A stretch of 18,238 nucleotides of DNA. Source: Candidatus Neomicrothrix sp. UBA4542 (GTDB taxonomy: Bacteria; Actinomycetota; Acidimicrobiia; Acidimicrobiales; Poriferisodalaceae). Shown here in pieces: positions 15,019-18,238 of the stretch; positions within the stretch are counted from its first letter, which is position 1, and each line of letters begins with the position of its first letter. The stretch covers positions 10,626 through 28,863 of the forward strand of contig DGLO01000031.1 of the NCBI GenBank assembly GCA_002388005.1, given 5' to 3'. The notes under the pieces were generated by a model. The model was not told the origin of the DNA, did no database searches, and was given only the letters and a program-made list of their open reading frames with translations. The translations under genes were made by a program, and so were the position numbers.

Positions 15019-15801
15019 ATGAGGGCAATTTGTGACGACCTTGACGCTGAGACAGACGCATTGCGAGAAGTTATTGACGGGTTGACCGAGGATGAGTGGC
15101 GTCTGCCGACGCCTGCTGACGGTTGGGACTCTCACGAGACAATCATCCACTTGGGTATGGCAGATGTTGCCGCCAGCCTCGCAGTACTTGACCCCACAGA
15201 ATTTGAAAAAACAAAGACCAGGATGCTTCAAGGCGAGGGTGATCTTCACAGCTTCGGCGGCCTTGATGTGCGGTCGCTGACGGGCACTGAACTGTGGAAG
15301 TGGTTCACGGGAGAACGAAATCGCATGAACGGAGCTTTTCGCGCCCTCGGCCCCAAAGATCGAATCCCATGGTTTGGACCCGACATGAGCGCCCTCTCCT
15401 TCGCCACTGCCCGGCTAATGGAAACTTGGTCCCACAGCCACGATATTGCCGACACTTTCGGCGCGGAATATCCGCAATCAGAGCGTTTGCGTCATGTCGC
15501 ACATATCGGCGTAACTACAAGAGGTTGGAGTTACGCCAACAGAGGGCTAGAACCTCCTCAGGGACCTGTTCGAGTGGAACTGACATCCCCGGGCGGCGAA
15601 ATTTGGACCTGGGGCCCGGACGATTGTGAAGACGCAATCATCGCCGACTCGTACCAATTCTGTCTGGTTGTCACCCAACGACGCCGCCCTCAAGAAGCCG
15701 ACCTTGAGATTCAAGGAGATCTCGCCGCTGAATGGATGGAAATTGCCCAGGCGTTTGCAGGACCTCCGACCGATGCACCTGAAGGGCGTGTCGGCGGTTA
15801 A
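15019..15801 (+). CDS. TIGR03084-type metal-binding protein (MDMPI/DinB-like fold)
   Basis: A 260-residue protein of the actinobacterial TIGR03084 type, with the four-helix N-terminal domain of mycothiol-dependent maleylpyruvate isomerase (MDMPI). It starts with the typical helix I-C-D-D-L-D-A-E-T-D-A-L, then L-T-E-D-E-W-R-L-P-T-P-A-D-G-W. A metal triad fits the MDMPI pattern: H44 in I-I-H-L, then E135 and H139 in E-T-W-S-H. The C-terminal part (about 170-250) is beta-rich, with P-x-G-P-V-R-V-E-L-T-S-P-G-G. The exact reaction is not known for this type; thiol-cofactor-dependent isomerase or transferase activity is the family expectation. ATG at 15019 gives the usual N-terminus; the longer frame from 14902 adds 39 Arg/Ser-rich residues overlapping the divergent synthetase. 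First gene of a four-gene plus-strand run, 12 bases before coaE. Confidence 0.83.
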   Translation: MRAICDDLDAETDALREVIDGLTEDEWRLPTPADGWDSHETIIHLGMADVAASLAVLDPTEFEKTKTRMLQGEGDLHSFGGLDVRSLTGTELWKWFTGERNRMNGAFRALGPKDRIPWFGPDMSALSFATARLMETWSHSHDIADTFGAEYPQSERLRHVAHIGVTTRGWSYANRGLEPPQGPVRVELTSPGGEIWTWGPDDCEDAIIADSYQFCLVVTQRRRPQEADLEIQGDLAAEWMEIAQAFAGPPTDAPEGRVGG

Positions 15802-15813
15802 CGCCAACGGAAG

Positions 15814-16437
15814 ATGTTGATCGTCGGCGTGACTGGCGGCATGGGGGCAGGAAAGTCCACCGTTGCCGAATTACTTTCCCACCGCGGAGCTGAGGTCATC
15901 GATGTCGACGCGCTTGGTCGAGAGATCATCGAACCGGGAGGTCTTGCGGTGTCGGCCGTTATAGATCGATTCGGGGAGAGCGTGTCTAGCTCTGACGGAG
16001 GGATAGACAGGGCTGCCCTAGCCGGCATTGTCTTCGGTGACGAAGGACAACTCGCTGCACTGGAAGAAATATCCCACCCCGCGATCAACGAGCTCCTCGA
16101 CCGCCGAGTTGACGCAATTAAGAGTCCAAACTCCATCATCATTTACGACATGGCGGTTCTCGTTGAGAGCCGACTCGGGTACGCCACTAAACATCCCTAC
16201 GAAGTGGTGGTGGTCGTCGAGGCACCCATGTCGGATCGTCTTGATCGCCTAGCAACTCAAAGAGGTGTCTCACGAGAAGACGCCATCGCTCGGATCGAAT
16301 CACAGGCCTCTGACGAGGAACGCCGCTCCGTCGCACAGTTCGTCGTCGCAAATGGGAGCGACCTCGCCTCGTTAGACACCGCCGTGGAGGAACTATGGAC
16401 TGAATTGGAACGCCTCCTAGCATCGAAGCAGCCTTAA
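15814..16437 (+). CDS. coaE: Dephospho-CoA kinase
   Basis: A 207-residue P-loop kinase catalysing the last step of CoA synthesis, ATP-dependent phosphorylation of the 3'-hydroxyl of dephospho-CoA. It has G-G-M-G-A-G-K-S (8-15) after V-G-V-T, the D-V-D motif (30-32) followed by A-L-G-R-E, S-H-P at the CoA-binding helix, the lid segment R-L-D-R-L-A-T-Q-R-G-V-S-R-E-D-A, R-I-E-S-Q, and V-A-N-G-S where most members have D-N-G. Length is normal for a stand-alone CoaE; many actinobacterial versions are longer with a C-terminal GrpB-like domain that is absent here. It lies 12 bases after the TIGR03084 gene and its stop directly abuts the next ATG (TAAATG), so it is co-transcribed with catabolic genes rather than with rpsA. 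GGAAG directly touches the ATG, a poorly spaced ribosome-binding site. Confidence 0.9.
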   Translation: MLIVGVTGGMGAGKSTVAELLSHRGAEVIDVDALGREIIEPGGLAVSAVIDRFGESVSSSDGGIDRAALAGIVFGDEGQLAALEEISHPAINELLDRRVDAIKSPNSIIIYDMAVLVESRLGYATKHPYEVVVVVEAPMSDRLDRLATQRGVSREDAIARIESQASDEERRSVAQFVVANGSDLASLDTAVEELWTELERLLASKQP

Positions 16438-17250
16438 ATGGCCAGGTCGTATCCCCCCACACGGCACATCCTCCGACATCTCCGGCTCTGTCACCAAGTC
16501 GACGACGAAGGCAATATCAGCGCGACGATGCCGATACTCCCGGATCTTCTAGACCAGGGCGGTTGGCTTCGATTGGGTGCTATCGCAACCCTGGTCGACT
16601 CAGTTGCCGGACACCATGGCGTAATGCAAGTCGCCCCAGATTGGGTGGCCACTTTGCAGCTGGGCACAGTACTTGCTCGAAAGGCCGAAGGAACAGAAGT
16701 AATTGCGGAGTGTCGACCGCTACGAATTGGCCGCAACAACGTCGTTACCGAAACCGCTATACGCGATTTATCTGGTGAAATAGCGAGAGCAACATGCACC
16801 TACGCCCGCCTTCCCGCCCGCACCGACAATCCGAGTGTCGGTACGGGAAAGGGCCAGGTAGTGGATTATGCGGAAGACGACGAAGAACATCCTCGGCCGA
16901 TGCTTGATGATTACCTCCGCATCGACACCAACCCAGACGAACCTGTAATACAGCTGCCGCACCACTCGCGCATTCACAATTCTTTTGGCTCAATTCAGGG
17001 TGGTGCTGTGGCTGTCTTGGTTGATGCGATGGCAGCGCACCTATGTCGGCTGACCCACAAAGCACCAGCGCGCTGCACCAGCGCCGACGTCCATTATCTC
17101 GCCCAGGCTAAGGCCGGTCCGTTCAGGGTCGAAGGCGAACCATTGCGAATCGACCAAGACACAGTGACGAGCAGAATACGAATCGTTGATGTCGGTAACG
17201 ACAACCGGTTACTTGATGTGGCCACCGCAACAGCGGCACGCATCGAATAA
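16438..17250 (+). CDS. Double-hotdog PaaI-type thioesterase
   Basis: A 270-residue protein with two hotdog domains in tandem. Half one (1-~125) has Q-G-G-W-L-R-L-G-A-I-A-T-L-V-D (40-54). Half two (~150-270) has I-H-N-S-F-G-S-I-Q-G-G-A-V-A-V-L-V-D (179-196), the PaaI/4HBT pattern N-x-x-G-x-x-H-G-G-x-x-x-x-L-x-D with Gln187 in place of His. Each half keeps the helix Asp (D54, D196). The family hydrolyses acyl-CoA thioesters and here may release a free acid or recycle CoA from dead-end thioesters. It starts directly at the coaE stop with no gap, so translation is probably coupled. The SDR gene follows 19 bases later. A dehydratase rather than thioesterase role cannot be excluded. Confidence 0.83.
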   Translation: MARSYPPTRHILRHLRLCHQVDDEGNISATMPILPDLLDQGGWLRLGAIATLVDSVAGHHGVMQVAPDWVATLQLGTVLARKAEGTEVIAECRPLRIGRNNVVTETAIRDLSGEIARATCTYARLPARTDNPSVGTGKGQVVDYAEDDEEHPRPMLDDYLRIDTNPDEPVIQLPHHSRIHNSFGSIQGGAVAVLVDAMAAHLCRLTHKAPARCTSADVHYLAQAKAGPFRVEGEPLRIDQDTVTSRIRIVDVGNDNRLLDVATATAARIE

Positions 17251-17263
17251 GGGGAAGGGGGGG
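17251..17263 (+). promoter_or_regulatory. Ribosome-binding site deciding the SDR start
   Basis: A purine run, GGGGAA followed by seven G, lies six bases before GTG at 17270 and just after the stop of the thioesterase gene. It favours this start over the in-frame ATG at 17186, which lies inside the thioesterase gene. Confidence 0.55.
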
Positions 17264-17269
17264 TCCGTT

Positions 17270-18061
17270 GTGGAACTCGGCATAAAAGACAAAGTGGTTT
17301 TGATTTCAGGTTCCTACCGCGGGACCGGAGCAGGAACCGCAAGAGTCTTCGCACAAGAAGGCGGTCTTGTCGCCGTTCACGGCCATGAGTCAGGTCAAGC
17401 CGATGAAGTAGTTAGCGACATCAGAACGAATAACGGCAACGCGGTCGCTGTGCATGGCGATTTAGGAACTTCAGAGGGCGCGGAGCAGGTAGTAAGTCAG
17501 GTCGAGGGGGCATACGGCCCCGTCGACGTGCTCGTAAACAACTACGGAGCTCCCGGCAGTACCAAATGGACGGATTTGGCCGAAGTATGGAAGCAAGGAT
17601 GGGAAACCAACGTCCTGACTGGAATTCGACTTACCCAGAGGGTCCTTCCGTCGATGCGAGAACGAGGGTGGGGGCGAATTATTTTCATAGGGACCGTCGG
17701 AACGGAGCGACCAAGCGAACGCAACCCGGACTACTACGGGTCGAAAGGTTCCTTACCTGTGGTAGTGCGGAGTCTTGCAAAAGAGCTCCGTGGATCTGGG
17801 GTTACGGCGAACTTGGTAAGTCCAGGCATGATCGCTACCTCAGAAGTTCGGGAGATGCTCCAGCGGCGGGCCGCGCGTCACGACATTCACGGATGGGAAG
17901 AAGTGCAACGCTGGGCGCTTGACAATTCAATGCCTAACTTGACGGACCGCATACCCGATCCGGAGGACATTGGTCGATATGTCGTATTTGTGGCCAGTGA
18001 AGCCGCATGGCACTTAACGGGCATGGATTTCAAGACTGACGGCGGTGCGATCGATGCGTAA
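17270..18061 (+). CDS. Short-chain dehydrogenase/reductase (SDR)
   Basis: A 263-residue classical SDR with a Rossmann fold. The cofactor motif is S-G-S-Y-R-G-T-G (near residue 15), followed by V-N-N-Y-G in place of N-N-A-G. Catalytic Y155 and K159 sit in Y-Y-G-S-K. The usual Ser thirteen residues before the Tyr is Thr142 (G-T-V-G), a conservative change that can still orient the substrate. The C-terminus G-M-D-F-K-T-D-G-G is typical of the FabG-like group. It oxidises or reduces a hydroxy/keto group with NAD(P), possibly on a 3-hydroxyacyl-CoA given the neighbours. The start is GTG at 17270 with a strong purine-rich ribosome-binding site; a longer frame from 17186 would overlap the thioesterase gene by 65 bases. 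Last gene of the plus-strand run. Confidence 0.9.
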   Translation: MELGIKDKVVLISGSYRGTGAGTARVFAQEGGLVAVHGHESGQADEVVSDIRTNNGNAVAVHGDLGTSEGAEQVVSQVEGAYGPVDVLVNNYGAPGSTKWTDLAEVWKQGWETNVLTGIRLTQRVLPSMRERGWGRIIFIGTVGTERPSERNPDYYGSKGSLPVVVRSLAKELRGSGVTANLVSPGMIATSEVREMLQRRAARHDIHGWEEVQRWALDNSMPNLTDRIPDPEDIGRYVVFVASEAAWHLTGMDFKTDGGAIDA

Positions 18062-18187
18062 TCGTGAAAATCTCAACCTAAATGTTGCGTTACCCCGACC
18101 GATGGACACGCAAATGCCGGGGGTCTGCTTCAGCAGTCATGCGCGGCGATCTTGCGGAACCGGAACGAAAAGGCACGCGCTTCAGTC
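18062..18187. other. Intergenic stretch, nothing recognised
   Basis: Between the SDR stop and the possible minus-strand gene tail I see no convincing gene, RNA or strong hairpin. A 62-codon plus-strand frame here overlaps the SDR gene end and has no ribosome-binding site. CTGC-TTCA-GCAG (a 4-bp stem) is too weak to call a terminator. Confidence 0.4.
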
Positions 18188-18238
18188 CTACGAGGAGAAC
18201 CCCAACGCTGCGAAATATGCAGCCACCTCTTGAACTAA
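18188..18238 (-). CDS. Possible C-terminal tail of a minus-strand gene, partial
   Basis: Read on the minus strand, the right edge is open for 16 codons (L-V-Q-E-V-A-A-Y-F-A-A-L-G-F-S-S) and then stops with TAG at 18190-18188. The sequence looks like an amphipathic C-terminal helix, and the convergent orientation would fit the layout, but it is too short to identify and may be chance. Confidence 0.25.
   Translation of the reverse strand, partial: LVQEVAAYFAALGFSS

Noticed and set aside
14927..15061. N-terminal extension of acetoacetyl-CoA synthetase to ATG at 15061
   Set aside because: The extra 45 residues are not family-like and overlap the divergent TIGR03084 gene; GTG at 14926 has a GGGAGG site and starts at the expected P-L-W-T-P segment.
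17186..17269. N-terminal extension of the SDR
   Set aside because: It lies mostly inside the thioesterase gene, and a strong ribosome-binding site precedes GTG at 17270.
18045..18233. 62-codon plus-strand frame at the right edge
   Set aside because: It overlaps the SDR stop, has no ribosome-binding site or family-like sequence, and its composition resembles noise.

Overview
This window looks like chromosomal DNA of an actinobacterium. A moderate-GC, possibly marine member of the Acidimicrobiia is my best guess, but that is inference from gene content. Supporting signs are a TIGR03084-type metal-binding protein with a mycothiol-isomerase-like fold, a long-chain-type single-polypeptide acyl-CoA carboxylase, a luciferase-like flavin oxidoreductase, and frequent GTG/TTG starts (at least six of fifteen genes). 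I saw no rRNA, tRNA, CRISPR array, transposase, integrase or phage gene, and no intergenic stretch longer than about 180 bases.

Layout, left to right. Minus strand: two tandem PuuE-like polysaccharide-deacetylase-family genes, the second running off the left edge. Plus: a fused two-domain class III CoA-transferase. Minus: an apparent operon of dienelactone hydrolase, double-hotdog protein and single-chain biotin-dependent acyl-CoA carboxylase. Plus: a crotonase (enoyl-CoA hydratase family). Minus: an EamA/DMT permease. Plus: a luciferase-like monooxygenase translationally coupled to an alpha/beta hydrolase. Minus: acetoacetyl-CoA synthetase. Plus: a tight four-gene run of TIGR03084 protein, dephospho-CoA kinase (coaE), double-hotdog thioesterase and short-chain dehydrogenase. 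The last ~180 bases hold little, perhaps the 3' tail of another minus-strand gene.

Together the genes read as an accessory catabolic region for an unidentified organic acid. Uptake or export could use the DMT permease. Oxygenation and ester or lactone opening could use the LLM enzyme and the hydrolases. CoA activation (CoA-transferase, acetoacetyl-CoA synthetase), carboxylation, hydration and oxidation (crotonase, SDR), thioester release (PaaI-type) and even the last step of CoA synthesis are represented. The substrate cannot be read from sequence alone.

The points most worth following are: (1) a 9-bp palindrome ACCTNAGGT found in two of the four divergent promoter regions, which would tie the deacetylase/CoA-transferase and DLH-operon/crotonase gene sets to one regulator; (2) the fused CoA-transferase, in which only the second half keeps the catalytic Asp, the arrangement described for DddD; (3) the tandem PuuE-like pair; and (4) coaE inside a catabolic operon. 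Several start codons were moved from the longest open frame to a start with a good ribosome-binding site and a family-typical N-terminus.
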